Part shown: piece after piece, positions 1 to 9,541 of the stretch
Layout of the letters: every line of letters starts with the position of its first letter
Numbering within the stretch: the first letter of the stretch is position 1
Assembly (NCBI RefSeq): GCF_014189855.1
Contig: NZ_BJFN01000008.1
Span: 1-64,000, forward strand
Reading direction: 5' to 3'
Length of the DNA: 64,000 nucleotides
DNA from: Buttiauxella sp. A111
GTDB taxonomy: Bacteria; Pseudomonadota; Gammaproteobacteria; Enterobacterales; Enterobacteriaceae
Notes under the pieces: model-generated
What the model was told of the DNA's origin: nothing
Seen by the model: only the letters and a program-made list of their open reading frames with translations
The model's database searches: none
Position numbers and translations under genes: made by a program

Positions 1-135
1 GCGTATATTACGCTTTCCTCTTTCAGAGTCAAGCGTTTATTTTCGCTTTTCATCTGACTGACGGGCCGGTTTGTAAGCCGTTGTGCCGTGTCAGTGGAGG
101 CGCAGTATAGGGATTTTCTGGAAGCTGACAACCCC
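1..135 (-). promoter_or_regulatory. rrn P1/P2: Tandem rRNA operon promoters P1 and P2
   Basis: Read on the minus strand, this stretch holds two strong promoters in series. P1 has -35 TTGTCA (126-131) and -10 TATACT (104-109) with a 16-bp spacer, followed by a GC-rich discriminator and the start-site context CCACTGACACGG typical of enterobacterial rrn P1. P2 has -35 TTGACT (27-32) and -10 TAATAT (5-10), also 16 bp apart. The A/T-rich bases 132-175 would be the UP element. In E. coli murI is followed by rrnB in the same orientation, so a 16S gene is expected just left of base 1. The rRNA genes themselves are not in the window. Confidence 0.9.
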
Positions 136-167
136 TATTTTCAATTTTTATTTCAACCGTCGCTTTT

Positions 168-1034
168 TTATTCAAAATCGTCGCAAACAGCCAGTTTTTC
201 TAGCCTTGGGAAGCCATAACGCTGCAAAACGGGTGCTAATTGTGCAATCTCAGGGGTTAGCCCCATGCAGAATGCAATATTCTCATCAGCAGATGTTGCA
301 TTCGGAGATTCATGCTCCAGAAGCCATACCGTACGACGAGCAATCGCAGCACCCGAATCTATCAACCTGGTGCCTTCCGGAAGAACTTGCAGCAACTCTT
401 CTTCTAATAGAGGGAAATGGGTGCAACCTAATACAACTGTATCTGGCGGCTCCTTCATTCGTAACCACGGGCGAAGAATCTTGCGCAGCTCCTCAAGGTC
501 AACAGGCTGACCGTGTAACTTGGCCTCTGCTAATTCCACCAACTCTGCCGAGCCGAGCATTTCGATTCTGCATTCCGAAGCAAAACGCGCGACCAGCTCA
601 TGAGTATAAGGACGGCGAACCGTACCGCGAGTCGCCAGCAATCCGACAACACCATTGGTCGTCAGACGGGCAGCAGGTTTAATCGCAGGAACGACACCAA
701 CAACCGGGAAAGCGAATTTTTCACGAAGAGCGGGAAGCGAAACGGTACTCGCCGTATTACAGGCGATGATGGCGAGCGCGAGTGGATAACGTTCCTGAAC
801 AGCGGTAACAATTTCCACTACGCGTTCAACAATGAATTCTTCGCTTTTCTCACCGTAGGGAAATGCTACGTTATCGAAAGCATAGATATAGTGCAGGTCA
901 GGCAGAAGTTGCCGGACTTCATCATACACAGAGAGCCCACCGACACCGGAGTCAAAAACCAGTACGGTGGGACGTGTATTAGAAGGTATAGCTGCCAGAG
1001 AGGTAGTATTCCCGTCCTGGGGTTTGATAGCCAT
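168..1034 (-). CDS. murI: Glutamate racemase
   Basis: Cytoplasmic glutamate racemase, which interconverts L- and D-glutamate to supply D-Glu for peptidoglycan precursors. The 288-residue product (E. coli 285) carries the Asp/Glu racemase signatures VFDSGVGG near residue 27, the first catalytic cysteine in ACNTAST (Cys92) and the second in GCTHFPL (Cys204). The ATG at 1034 was chosen because it matches the E. coli start (MA.K.QDGNT); an in-frame upstream codon would add 15 unconserved residues inside btuB. The 5' end overlaps the 3' end of btuB by 56 bp, so translation is probably coupled. The gene lies immediately upstream of an rRNA operon promoter. Confidence 0.97.
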   Translation of the reverse strand: MAIKPQDGNTTSLAAIPSNTRPTVLVFDSGVGGLSVYDEVRQLLPDLHYIYAFDNVAFPYGEKSEEFIVERVVEIVTAVQERYPLALAIIACNTASTVSLPALREKFAFPVVGVVPAIKPAARLTTNGVVGLLATRGTVRRPYTHELVARFASECRIEMLGSAELVELAEAKLHGQPVDLEELRKILRPWLRMKEPPDTVVLGCTHFPLLEEELLQVLPEGTRLIDSGAAIARRTVWLLEHESPNATSADENIAFCMGLTPEIAQLAPVLQRYGFPRLEKLAVCDDFE

Positions 1035-2850
1035 AAACCGTCTCGTAATCTTTATCGAACAGGTTGGCGATTCTACCACGAACGATTAACTGAGAGGTGA
1101 CTGGATATGAAGCCGCAACATCAACTGTGCTGTAACTCGGCAAAATTTGCTGAGTAGGGTTATAAGCTGAGGTGTTGTTGTCATAGCGTTTTCCGTAATA
1201 CTGCCACGCCACATCCATATCTACGTTAAACATGGTCCAGTCGAGCTGGTACTTTGCCTGGCGCTTGGCGCGGCGAGCCAGCACTTCATCAGTCTGGTCA
1301 TCACGTGGGTCCATATACTGCAGCGTCAGCTTGTGGGTAAAGATGCCAGTATCAACGCTCCCGGTCCATTCAAGCCCTTTGATGGTCGCAGACTTGATGT
1401 TGTCATAAGACCCATCATAGGTAATCGGATCGGAATAGTAGGTAATCAGGTTATCAATTGTGTAGTGATAAGCCGACAGACGCCAGTCCACCGGTCCGGT
1501 CAAACCTTCAAGCCCTGCTTCCCATTGTTTGGATTCTTCTGGTTTCAGGTTCGGGTTTGAGTCGATACCAAAACGTGTGGAACCGTACTGTTGCCCCAGT
1601 GATGGCGCAAGGAACCCTGTGCCGTAAGAAATAGTTGCACGATACCCTTCAACAAACTGCCAACCCGCGGCAGTCTGCCATGTGCCGTGCCAGCCGAATT
1701 GTTCGTCATTATCTTCACGACCAGAGGCTTCTAAGGTTACGTCACCAAACTGCTGCTGCCCACTCAGGTACACGCCCGTGTTATCGCGTTTATAGCTATC
1801 AGACATCACAGTGTCAGAGGACGTCAGACGCTGTTGCTGCCAGTCCACCCCAGCACTGATGGAGCCATTCCCAACAAGGAAGTTGTTACCCCATTGGATG
1901 TTGCTCTGGGTCATGCGGTCGAGCGTCGTACCATCGTTATAGCGGCCATACACACTGCTATAGTTGTAGTCCTTAACTTTTTGATAGCTCGCTAACAGCT
2001 GCGTGGAATAGATTCCAGAATGGAAACGCAGGCCCGCATCATAATTCTGGTTATAGAGTTGATGCTCATCGGCGCTATACGCTGGTGAATAAGGAGGAGC
2101 ACCTAAATCATAATCGCTGTTGTTGGTGTAACCGTAGGTACGGAAGAAGCCATCAAACTCTTCGCTAAATTTGTGCTCAAGGCCAGCCCAATAGCTTTTG
2201 CTACGGTAGCCATCGCTGTCGTTATCACCGCTATAAGTCGAGTGTGGCTGAACGTTGAAACCGTTGGTGGATTCATACGCACCAGAGATTGTCGCCACCG
2301 TATCACCAAAGCGTTTACGTACAGTCCCGTCGTACTGCTGGTAGCTATGTGAACCGACACCTGCATTGATCTGCGATTTCTCTTCATCGCTCTGGGTAAT
2401 GATGTTCACTACACCACCAATCGCACCGGAACCATAAACGGCGGAACGCGGGCCACGAATGTATTCCACTCGCTGCACTAAAGAGATAGGGATTTGGCTG
2501 ATATCTGAAGAATTGGAAATACCAGGCCGAGCAAGCGGAACGCCGTCCACCAGCACTAAGACATGGCTGGCGCTTGTCCCGCGAACAAACATGGAGGAGC
2601 TCTGCCCCAGACCACCGTACTGTACAATATCGACACCCGGTAAACGGCGCATCACATCATTAAGTGATTTTGCCTGCCATTGGTCGATCTCTTCCCGGGT
2701 GACAATATCAGTTGGAGCCAGAACAGTATTCACCGGTTGCTGAAAACGGTTAGCCGTTACCACCAGGGTTTCGTCAGAATTGCTGTCTTGCGCCCAGCCT
2801 GAAAAAGCCGTTACGGACAGAGCCGTAAACAGCGAAAGTTTTTTTACCAT
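979..2850 (-). CDS. btuB: TonB-dependent vitamin B12 outer-membrane receptor
   Basis: Outer-membrane 22-strand barrel that takes up cobalamin using TonB energy; 623 residues against 614 in E. coli. It starts with a signal peptide ending in FSGWAQ, followed by a TonB box (ETLVVTA), a plug domain (roughly 30-150, RGPRSAVYGSGAIGG) and a barrel ending in the canonical terminal aromatic (SGSYTF). Two adjacent ATGs exist (2853 and 2850). The second matches the E. coli N-terminus (M-[VI]-K-K). Translation is expected to be repressed by the cobalamin riboswitch directly upstream. Barrel loops differ noticeably from E. coli, as usual for a phage and colicin receptor. Confidence 0.97.
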   Translation of the reverse strand: MVKKLSLFTALSVTAFSGWAQDSNSDETLVVTANRFQQPVNTVLAPTDIVTREEIDQWQAKSLNDVMRRLPGVDIVQYGGLGQSSSMFVRGTSASHVLVLVDGVPLARPGISNSSDISQIPISLVQRVEYIRGPRSAVYGSGAIGGVVNIITQSDEEKSQINAGVGSHSYQQYDGTVRKRFGDTVATISGAYESTNGFNVQPHSTYSGDNDSDGYRSKSYWAGLEHKFSEEFDGFFRTYGYTNNSDYDLGAPPYSPAYSADEHQLYNQNYDAGLRFHSGIYSTQLLASYQKVKDYNYSSVYGRYNDGTTLDRMTQSNIQWGNNFLVGNGSISAGVDWQQQRLTSSDTVMSDSYKRDNTGVYLSGQQQFGDVTLEASGREDNDEQFGWHGTWQTAAGWQFVEGYRATISYGTGFLAPSLGQQYGSTRFGIDSNPNLKPEESKQWEAGLEGLTGPVDWRLSAYHYTIDNLITYYSDPITYDGSYDNIKSATIKGLEWTGSVDTGIFTHKLTLQYMDPRDDQTDEVLARRAKRQAKYQLDWTMFNVDMDVAWQYYGKRYDNNTSAYNPTQQILPSYSTVDVAASYPVTSQLIVRGRIANLFDKDYETVYGYQTPGREYYLSGSYTF

Positions 2851-2865
2851 CATTTTTAATAAGCA

Positions 2866-3094
2866 TCCGCTTTCCAATAAGGATGCCGCAGACATAACCG
2901 ATAGCACGCGATAGTTATGCAGATTGCGACGTATACCGGTAGGTCTTCGGGCTTGGATGTGTTTTACGGATGATGACTTCCCACTTATATAAGCAGTGTC
3001 TGCATATAGCACTCATCCCACTCTTCCTTACCGCTGCGCGTCAGCCCCAGAATTACACTGGGTTCCCTTTTAACTCATAAAAAAGAGGCCGGAA
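2866..3094 (-). promoter_or_regulatory. Cobalamin (adenosylcobalamin) riboswitch in the btuB leader
   Basis: On the minus strand this leader carries the hallmarks of the class-I cobalamin riboswitch. The 5' part has GGGAACCCAGTG and CTGACGCGCAGCGGTAAGG (about 3014-3066). The B12 box AGCCCGAAGACCTACCGG lies at 2936-2953. A 3' expression-platform hairpin of GGCATCC...GGATGC type overlaps the region just before the btuB ATG. In E. coli the equivalent RNA blocks ribosome access when adenosylcobalamin is bound. Ends are approximate. Confidence 0.93.
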
Positions 3095-3217
3095 CCGCTA
3101 TGCTACGATTTTGTTAACAAGTTTGTCTAGAAACATCAAAATGCAACAGCACTGGACATCACGTACCTATTCCCTACAATCGCCGCGTAGTTTGACTTCA
3201 TTAACAGGTATGAGCTC

Positions 3218-4318
3218 ATGACCCCCGAACATCTCCCAATTGAACAGTACGACGCGCAACTGGCCGAAAAAGTCGCCCGCTTGCAAAGCATGATGGCCCC
3301 TTTTACGGCACCAGCGCCGGAGGTGTTTCGCTCGCCGGTCAGCCATTACCGGATGCGTGCCGAATTCCGCATCTGGCACGATGAAGACGATTTGTACCAC
3401 ATCATGTTTGACCAGCAAACCAAACAGCGTATTCGGGTCAATAGCTTCCCGGCTGCCAGTACGCTTATCAATGCACTGATGCCTGCAATGCTTGATGGGG
3501 TTCGTGACATCCCTGCCCTGCGCCACAAACTTTTCCAGATCGATTATCTGACAACAATGAGCAACCAGGCGGTTGTTTCACTGCTTTATCATCGCAAGCT
3601 TGGTGAAGAGTGGCAGCAGCATGCCCAGGCACTGCGCGATAATCTGCGCGCGCAAGGTTTCAACGTTCATTTAATTGGCCGCGCCACCAAAACCAAGATC
3701 GAACTGGACCAGGACTTCATTGATGAACGCTTAACCGTTGCCGGTAAAGAGATGATTTATCGCCAGGTTGAGAACAGCTTTACTCAGCCTAACGCGGCGA
3801 TGAATGTTCATATGCTGGAATGGGCGCTGGATGCGACTCAAGGTTCAAAAGGCGATCTGTTGGAATTGTACTGCGGTAACGGCAACTTCTCGCTGGCCCT
3901 GGCGCGTAATTTCAATCAAGTGTTAGCGACGGAAATTGCCAAGCCTTCTGTTGCTGCGGCGCAATACAACATTGCCGCTAACCAAATCGATAACGTGCAA
4001 ATTATCCGCATGGCCGCTGAAGAGTTTACTCAGGCGATGAATGGCGTACGTGAGTTTAACCGCCTGAAAGGTATCGATCTGAAAAGCTATCAGTGCGAAA
4101 CCATTTTTGTCGATCCTCCTCGCAGTGGCCTGGATGCTGACACGGTGAAAATGGTACAGGCGTATCCGCGCATCCTCTATATTTCCTGCAACCCGCAAAC
4201 CCTTTGCGAGAACCTGGAAACATTGAGCGAAACCCATAACGTGTCACGCCTGGCACTATTCGACCAATTCCCGTATACGCACCATATGGAATGCGGCGTT
4301 TGGCTAACACGCAAATAG
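3218..4318 (+). CDS. trmA: tRNA (uracil-5-)-methyltransferase
   Basis: SAM-dependent enzyme that makes 5-methyluridine at position 54 of tRNAs (and methylates tmRNA). At 366 residues it has exactly the E. coli length. The SAM-binding motif [12 protein letters not shown] lies near residue 215, the DPPRSGL motif near 300, the catalytic nucleophile is Cys324 in YISCNP, and the general base is Glu358 in HHMECG. The start is the ATG that aligns with MTPEHLP of E. coli. It is transcribed divergently from btuB and converges on yijD across a shared terminator. In E. coli its promoter is stringently controlled like rRNA; I did not resolve the promoter here. Confidence 0.97.
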   Translation: MTPEHLPIEQYDAQLAEKVARLQSMMAPFTAPAPEVFRSPVSHYRMRAEFRIWHDEDDLYHIMFDQQTKQRIRVNSFPAASTLINALMPAMLDGVRDIPALRHKLFQIDYLTTMSNQAVVSLLYHRKLGEEWQQHAQALRDNLRAQGFNVHLIGRATKTKIELDQDFIDERLTVAGKEMIYRQVENSFTQPNAAMNVHMLEWALDATQGSKGDLLELYCGNGNFSLALARNFNQVLATEIAKPSVAAAQYNIAANQIDNVQIIRMAAEEFTQAMNGVREFNRLKGIDLKSYQCETIFVDPPRSGLDADTVKMVQAYPRILYISCNPQTLCENLETLSETHNVSRLALFDQFPYTHHMECGVWLTRK

Positions 4319-4322
4319 CAAA

Positions 4323-4346
4323 ACGGACGCCTCGGCGTCCGTTTTT
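4323..4346. terminator. Bidirectional terminator between trmA and yijD
   Basis: A 9-bp stem (ACGGACGCC / GGCGTCCGT, 4323-4342) with a two-base loop is flanked by A's on the left and TTTTT on the right. It can therefore stop transcription of both converging genes. Confidence 0.85.
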
Positions 4347-4362
4347 GTTTCTTCCAGCGTGA

Positions 4363-4719
4363 TTATTCAGTCACCTGCGTTTTACGCGCGCGGACTTTAA
4401 ACCCAATCCAGAACAACAGAGCAACTGAAAGCACGGATGGCAAGAAGTTAGAGCCAATCGCCGGGTATTCAGCGCGCACAACAGCGCTATACAGCAACAC
4501 ACCCAACACGAAACTCGCGGCGGCAATACTTGGCAAACCAACCGGCATCGTGCGGTTTTGGTAGCGTTGATGCAAACAGTAGACCGTCAGCACCAGCGCA
4601 ATAATGGGGAAAATGGAAAATGGCACAACCGAGCTAAACACCGCGGCAAACGTACCGTTTATCGACAAGCCAGCGATAAACGCTAACCCGAGCGTACCTC
4701 TCTCTTGTAACTGTTTCAT
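4363..4719 (-). CDS. yijD: Inner-membrane protein YijD (DUF1422)
   Basis: Small inner-membrane protein of unknown function; 118 residues against 119 in E. coli. Four hydrophobic segments are visible (about 10-30, 35-52, 66-84, 96-113), with conserved loops INGTFAA and NRTMPVGLP. The start is the ATG at 4719 preceded by GGAAG, matching MKQ of E. coli; an upstream in-frame start would run into fabR. It follows fabR by 14 bp and is surely cotranscribed. The link to FabR suggests a membrane-lipid context, but that is inference only. Confidence 0.92.
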   Translation of the reverse strand: MKQLQERGTLGLAFIAGLSINGTFAAVFSSVVPFSIFPIIALVLTVYCLHQRYQNRTMPVGLPSIAAASFVLGVLLYSAVVRAEYPAIGSNFLPSVLSVALLFWIGFKVRARKTQVTE

Positions 4720-4733
4720 AGCTCTTCCTTCAC

Positions 4734-5375
4734 TCACTCTTCGGATAAATGAGCCAATGCCATTTTTTCTTGCTCCCGGCGATACCAGTAATACGCACCT
4801 TTAGAAATCATGCGCAGCTGAAGCACCAGTCGCTCTTCAAGCTGACGACGCTGATCGGCATCAACGTCCAACGCTTCGGCACCAGCACTAAATACAATAG
4901 TTACCATCGCTTCCGCCTGCGCCTCGGTAAAGCTGCGCGGCATGCGGTTTTCGAGTTCCAGATAGTCAGCAAGTTCCGCAATAAAGTGCTGAATTTCACG
5001 TGCGACGGCGGCACGGAAAGCAGCTGACGTTCCAGAACGCTCACGCAGCAGTAAACGGAACGCGTTGGGATTATTACCGATAAATTCCATAAATGTTGAG
5101 ACGGAAGTACGAATTACGCTTCCGCCTTTAGCAATTCGTTGTCGAGCCTGGCGCATTAACTGGCGCAGCATCAGGCCGCTCTCGTCGACCATCGTCAGCC
5201 CAAGTTCATCAACGTCACGGAAATGGCGATAAAACGATGTTGGCGCAATACCAGCCTCACGAGCGACCTCGCGCAAACTCAGGCTGGCAAAACTCCGTTC
5301 AGCACTTAACTGGCTAAACGCGGCTTCTACCAGAGAACGCCTGGTTCTTTCTTTTTGTTGCGCTCTTACACCCAT
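4734..5375 (-). CDS. fabR: TetR-family repressor of unsaturated fatty acid synthesis
   Basis: DNA-binding repressor of fabA and fabB that responds to the saturated/unsaturated acyl-ACP ratio. The 213-residue product has an N-terminal TetR helix-turn-helix ([20 protein letters not shown], about 33-52) and an alpha-helical ligand domain nearly identical to E. coli up to the variable C-terminus. Two adjacent ATGs exist (5378 and 5375). The second is better spaced from the AGG and gives the E. coli start MGVRAQQK. It is divergent from sthA across 196 bp and followed by yijD. Confidence 0.95.
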   Translation of the reverse strand: MGVRAQQKERTRRSLVEAAFSQLSAERSFASLSLREVAREAGIAPTSFYRHFRDVDELGLTMVDESGLMLRQLMRQARQRIAKGGSVIRTSVSTFMEFIGNNPNAFRLLLRERSGTSAAFRAAVAREIQHFIAELADYLELENRMPRSFTEAQAEAMVTIVFSAGAEALDVDADQRRQLEERLVLQLRMISKGAYYWYRREQEKMALAHLSEE

Positions 5376-5571
5376 CATATTGCCTGAATCTCTTAAATCG
5401 AAACCGCACTATACCAGAGATTAACTTAACTGGTTTTATACGGGATCGTGAATGATTGTTTACGCGAGCTTCCTCGCGTTACGTAGCAAAAAGCACAACG
5501 ACAATTGGGTTATCTCGGCGTTGATGTTACCATCGTGTTGCTTTTATGTATAAGAACAGGTAAGCCTTACC

Positions 5572-6972
5572 ATGTCACACACCTACGATTATGACGCAAT
5601 AGTAATTGGTTCCGGTCCTGGCGGCGAAGGCGCTGCAATGGGGCTGGTGAAACTTGGAGCAAGGGTAGCCGTAGTCGAGCGCTACCATAATGTGGGCGGC
5701 GGTTGTACCCACTGGGGAACCATCCCCTCGAAAGCCCTCCGCCACGCAGTCAGCCGCATTATCGAATTTAATCAAAACCCTTTATACAGCGACCACACCC
5801 ATCTTCTCCGTTCTTCTTTCGCCGACATTCTTAATCACGCCGACAGCGTTATTAACCAACAAACACGCATGCGTCAGAGCTTCTATGAGCGCAACCGCTG
5901 CGAGATGTTGCAGGGCGATGCACGTTTTGTCGATGAGCACACCATTTCACTGGAATGCCACGATGGTTCAGTGGAATTGATCACCGCTGAGAAATTCTTG
6001 ATAGCTTGCGGCTCACGGCCTTATCGTCCATCAGAAGTTGATTTCAGCCATCCCCGCGTCTACGACAGCGACTCCATTCTCAATCTGCACCATGAACCGC
6101 GCCACGTCATTATTTATGGTGCAGGGGTGATTGGTTGCGAATATGCGTCAATTTTCCGTGGCATGAACGTCAAGGTGGATTTGATTAACACCCGCGATCG
6201 CCTGCTGGCGTTTCTCGATCAGGAGATGTCCGACTCGCTCTCTTACCACTTCTGGAATAGCGGCGTCGTCATTCGCCACAACGAAGAATTCGAGAAAATC
6301 GAAGGCGTGGAAGATGGCGTCATTGTTTCGCTGAAGTCCGGCAAAAAAGTGAAAGCTGACTGTCTGCTGTATGCCAACGGACGTACCGGTAATACGGACT
6401 CATTATCACTGGAAAATATCGGGTTGGAAGCAGATGGTCGCGGTCTGTTGAAGGTCAACAGCATGTACCAGACAGCGCAACCGCACATTTATGCCGTGGG
6501 CGATGTCATTGGATATCCAAGCCTGGCATCAGCGGCTTACGATCAGGGCCGGATCGCGGCGCAAGCGATGGTTAAAGGCGAAGCAACGGCTCATTTGATT
6601 GAAGATATTCCAACCGGTATTTACACCATTCCAGAAATCAGTTCCGTCGGGAAAACTGAACAACAGCTGACCTCGATGAAAGTGCCATACGAAGTGGGCC
6701 GTGCGCAGTTCAAGCACTTGGCTCGCGCGCAAATTGTAGGCATGAATGTGGGTACGCTAAAAATTCTCTTCCATCGCGAGACGAAAGAGATTTTAGGTAT
6801 TCACTGCTTCGGTGAGCGCGCGGCTGAAATTATTCACATCGGCCAAGCGATTATGGAGCAGAAAGGTGGCGGTAACACGATCGAGTACTTTGTTAACACC
6901 ACCTTCAACTACCCGACTATGGCGGAAGCCTATCGGGTTGCGGCACTAAACGGCCTGAACCGCTTGTTTTAA
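5572..6972 (+). CDS. sthA: Soluble pyridine nucleotide transhydrogenase
   Basis: Cytoplasmic FAD enzyme that transfers hydride from NADPH to NAD+ and so rebalances NADPH; 466 residues, as in E. coli (SthA/UdhA). The N-terminal FAD motif is GSGPGGEG (13-20), the NAD(P) motif [11 protein letters not shown] lies near 184-194, and the second FAD motif YAVGDVIG near 307. It belongs to the disulfide reductase fold but has C-x4-T (Cys45...Thr50, GGCTHWGT) in place of the redox Cys pair, which is the transhydrogenase signature. Its 3' end overlaps oxyR by 27 bp tail to tail. Confidence 0.97.
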   Translation: MSHTYDYDAIVIGSGPGGEGAAMGLVKLGARVAVVERYHNVGGGCTHWGTIPSKALRHAVSRIIEFNQNPLYSDHTHLLRSSFADILNHADSVINQQTRMRQSFYERNRCEMLQGDARFVDEHTISLECHDGSVELITAEKFLIACGSRPYRPSEVDFSHPRVYDSDSILNLHHEPRHVIIYGAGVIGCEYASIFRGMNVKVDLINTRDRLLAFLDQEMSDSLSYHFWNSGVVIRHNEEFEKIEGVEDGVIVSLKSGKKVKADCLLYANGRTGNTDSLSLENIGLEADGRGLLKVNSMYQTAQPHIYAVGDVIGYPSLASAAYDQGRIAAQAMVKGEATAHLIEDIPTGIYTIPEISSVGKTEQQLTSMKVPYEVGRAQFKHLARAQIVGMNVGTLKILFHRETKEILGIHCFGERAAEIIHIGQAIMEQKGGGNTIEYFVNTTFNYPTMAEAYRVAALNGLNRLF

Positions 6973-7872
6973 CGCTGGCTCAAAATGGCCATCCATGTGC
7001 GTACGGATGGCCTCTGCGAGCTGCTCATAGCGACCGCGCAGCGGAGAACCCGGACGATAAACCAGGCCGATTGTACGGCGCGGTTCTGGTTTATAACACG
7101 GCAGATAGACGACACCATCACGGCAGCGTTCATTTGGCACAGCCAGCGCGGGTAGCAAGGTAATTCCGCTCCCTGCCGCAACCATGTTACGCAGCGTTTC
7201 AAGGCTGGTTGCACGGAAATGCGTATCTTCATCAGCGCCCGCTTCAAAGCAGAAACCCAGAGCCTGATCGCGCAGGCAATGCCCATCTTCCAGCATTAAA
7301 AGCTTTTCACCCGCAAGATCTGACAATGGCACGCGGTCGCGCTCTGCCCATGGATGATCCTGGTAAATCGCCAGCTTCATCGGCTCGTCGAATAACGGTA
7401 CTTCGATAAACGCTTCACTCTCTTTCACCAGAGCCAGAATCGCACAATCAAGCTTGCCGCTATCAAGCTGCGCGAGCAGTTGATGGGTTTGCGCTTCGTG
7501 AAGGTACATTTCTAACTTTGGGAAGGTTTTATGCAGCATCGGGATAATCTGCGGTAACAGATAAGGCCCAACGGTTGGAATCAACCCAATGTGCAGCGGC
7601 CCGGACATCGCTTCGCCTTGTTGGCTCGCCATCTCTTTCAGGACTTTCACTTCACGCAGCACTGTACGAGCCTGATCCACTAACAGTAGACCCGCTTGAG
7701 TGAACAACACTTTCCGGCTGGTGCGCTCAAGCAACATGACACCGAGTTCATCTTCAAGTTTACGAATCTGGCCGCTCAGCGTTGGCTGACTGACATGGCA
7801 GGCATCCGCTGCCCGACGAAAGTGGCGATGTTCAGACAACGCCACCAGATATTCAAGATCACGAATATTCAT
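6946..7872 (-). CDS. oxyR: Hydrogen peroxide-sensing LysR-type regulator OxyR
   Basis: Peroxide-responsive LysR-type transcription factor that activates katG, grxA, ahpCF, dps and oxyS. At 308 residues it has an N-terminal winged helix-turn-helix (about 1-60) and a C-terminal sensor domain with both redox cysteines, Cys199 (DGHC) and Cys208 (GFC). It ends in LKQAVQAV, three residues beyond the E. coli end I remember, because the stop lies further inside the 3' end of sthA. The upstream region (7873-7964) would hold the shared OxyR operator for oxyR and OxyS. Confidence 0.97.
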   Translation of the reverse strand: MNIRDLEYLVALSEHRHFRRAADACHVSQPTLSGQIRKLEDELGVMLLERTSRKVLFTQAGLLLVDQARTVLREVKVLKEMASQQGEAMSGPLHIGLIPTVGPYLLPQIIPMLHKTFPKLEMYLHEAQTHQLLAQLDSGKLDCAILALVKESEAFIEVPLFDEPMKLAIYQDHPWAERDRVPLSDLAGEKLLMLEDGHCLRDQALGFCFEAGADEDTHFRATSLETLRNMVAAGSGITLLPALAVPNERCRDGVVYLPCYKPEPRRTIGLVYRPGSPLRGRYEQLAEAIRTHMDGHFEPALKQAVQAV

Positions 7873-7964
7873 TCTCTATCCTCCGTCGCCATGATAGCCC
7901 ATGGCGATAGAAATCATAGCAACGAACGATTATCCCTATCAACTATTGATGGTAAATAATAGCC

Positions 7965-8080
7965 AGCAACAGCACAAACCATCCATGACCGTGGTTTTGT
8001 TGTAGAGACAACCCCGAAAACCTAAATAAGTACTGAAGCCAACGTGAGTTATTTAGCGGACAATATGTCCGCTTTTTTTT
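7965..8080 (+). ncRNA. oxyS: OxyS small regulatory RNA
   Basis: Peroxide-induced Hfq-binding sRNA transcribed divergently from oxyR, at the same position as in E. coli. The 3' half keeps the recognisable linker CTAAATAAGT..TGAAGCCAACGTGA (8022-8047) and ends in hairpin GCGGAC-AATAT-GTCCGC (8056-8072) plus eight T's. A 5' stem can form between CAACAGCACAAACCA (7967-7981) and TGGTTTTGTTG (7992-8002). A plausible -10 (TAAATA, 7953-7958) sets the start near 7965. The 5' half and terminal loop differ from E. coli, so the boundaries and the target-pairing loops are less certain than the identity. Confidence 0.75.
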
Positions 8081-8093
8081 ATCCGTTATAAAC

Positions 8094-8117
8094 AAAAAAA
8101 CCTGGCACCAGGCCAGG
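8094..8117 (-). terminator. argH terminator
   Basis: On the minus strand the stem CCTGGC / GCCAGG (8101-8106 with 8112-8117) is followed by seven T's (8094-8100). It ends the argCBGH transcript just beyond argH, next to the OxyS terminator of the opposite strand. Confidence 0.8.
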
Positions 8118-8138
8118 CTCTTCCGTTTGAAAACGATT

Positions 8139-9512
8139 TTAACCCAGACGCTGTTTCGCGTCGGCAATCGCCTGTGCTACCTGCTGTGGAGACACGCCGC
8201 CTTTTGCTGCGCGCTTATCCAGGCAAGATTGCAGAGACAAAATGGGATAAACATCATCACCAATCGTCGCGCTAAATTTCTGCAAATCAGCGAGTGACAA
8301 TGCTTCCAGCGCTTTGCCCTGACGAATCGCTTCCACCACAGCCTCACCCACAATATGGTGCGCTTCGCGGAATGGTACGCCTTTCGCGACCAGGTAATCA
8401 GCCAGCTCCGTTGCGTTGGCATAGCCCTGCTCGGCGGCTTCTTTACAGCGCGGACGTTTAACCTGAATTCCATCCAGCACCAGCACCGACATATGCAGGC
8501 AATCCATCCAGGTATCGAGTGCGTCGAACAAGCCCTCTTTGTCTTCCTGCATGTCTTTGTTATACGCCAGCGGCAGCCCTTTCAGAGTCATCATCATGCC
8601 CGTCAGCGCACCCTGCACACGGCCACATTTGCCACGGATAAGCTCCAGCGCATCCGGGTTTTTCTTCTGTGGCATCAGGGAAGAACCCGATGTCACACGG
8701 TCAGACAGCTCAACAAAGCCTGCTTCGCCGGTGTTAAAGAAAATCAGATCTTCAGCAAAACGCGACAAGTGGACCATACCGATAGACGCATCTGAAAGCA
8801 GTTCCAGCACGTGATCGCGGTCAGACACGCTGTCCAGACTGTTACGCGTTGCAGAGGCGAAACCTAACCAACCCGCCAGTTGCTCACGGTCGATTTCATA
8901 GGCAGTGCCCGCCAGTGCGCCGCTACCCAGAGGGCTGACATCCAGACGCTCGAGTGTGCTCTGCAAACGGCTTTCGTCACGCGCCAGCATTTCTACATAT
9001 GCCAGACACCAGTGTGCAAAAGTCACAGGCTGGGCACGCTGCAAGTGCGTATAGCCCGGCATCACCGCATCTTGATTGTTTTCTGCAGTCTCAATCAGCG
9101 CCTGTTGCAGTTGGCGAGTCGCCCCCAGAAGTTCGCTGATTTGCATTTTGCACCACAGTTTAAGGTCAGTGGCGACCTGGTCATTACGGCTACGACCCGT
9201 GTGGAGTTTTTTACCAAGCTGACCGACTTTATCGATGAGTTTGCCTTCCACCCAGCTGTGAATATCTTCCGCATCGCTTTCAAGAATCGCCTGCGGATTA
9301 GCCTGAACCTCTTCAAGCAAGAAACTCAGCGCTTGCTCAAGTTCCTGTTGCTCAGCAACCGTCAGAACACCAACCGTGACCAGCGCTTTGGACCAGGCGA
9401 CAGAACCAACAATGTCAAACTCCGCCAGTCGATAGTCAAAGCGTAATGAATCATTGAACGATTTGAACCGCTGATCTGCTGCCTGAGTAAAACGTCCACC
9501 CCAAAGTGCCAT
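8139..9512 (-). CDS. argH: Argininosuccinate lyase
   Basis: Last step of arginine synthesis: splits argininosuccinate into arginine and fumarate. Length 457 residues, identical to E. coli. Fumarase/aspartase superfamily signatures are present: SRNDQVATD near 107-115, the TxHLQ motif (YTHLQRAQP) near 157, and the mobile catalytic loop [11 protein letters not shown] near 278-288. The ATG at 9512 gives the conserved MALWGGRF start. It is the promoter-distal gene of argC-argB-argG-argH, separated from argG by a 125-bp gap filled with a palindromic repeat. That repeat could partly uncouple the two genes. Confidence 0.97.
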   Translation of the reverse strand: MALWGGRFTQAADQRFKSFNDSLRFDYRLAEFDIVGSVAWSKALVTVGVLTVAEQQELEQALSFLLEEVQANPQAILESDAEDIHSWVEGKLIDKVGQLGKKLHTGRSRNDQVATDLKLWCKMQISELLGATRQLQQALIETAENNQDAVMPGYTHLQRAQPVTFAHWCLAYVEMLARDESRLQSTLERLDVSPLGSGALAGTAYEIDREQLAGWLGFASATRNSLDSVSDRDHVLELLSDASIGMVHLSRFAEDLIFFNTGEAGFVELSDRVTSGSSLMPQKKNPDALELIRGKCGRVQGALTGMMMTLKGLPLAYNKDMQEDKEGLFDALDTWMDCLHMSVLVLDGIQVKRPRCKEAAEQGYANATELADYLVAKGVPFREAHHIVGEAVVEAIRQGKALEALSLADLQKFSATIGDDVYPILSLQSCLDKRAAKGGVSPQQVAQAIADAKQRLG

Positions 9513-9541
9513 ATTGATGCTCCATTAAATTATCATCTTGT

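Noticed and set aside
7890-7965. Extra small ORF between oxyR and argH
   Set aside because: Short frames here coincide with the OxyS promoter and RNA. No ribosome site or conservation is visible.
8355-9446. Long plus-strand ORFs across argH (146 and 188 codons)
   Set aside because: Both are antisense to the conserved argH frame, with no ribosome site and no family resemblance.
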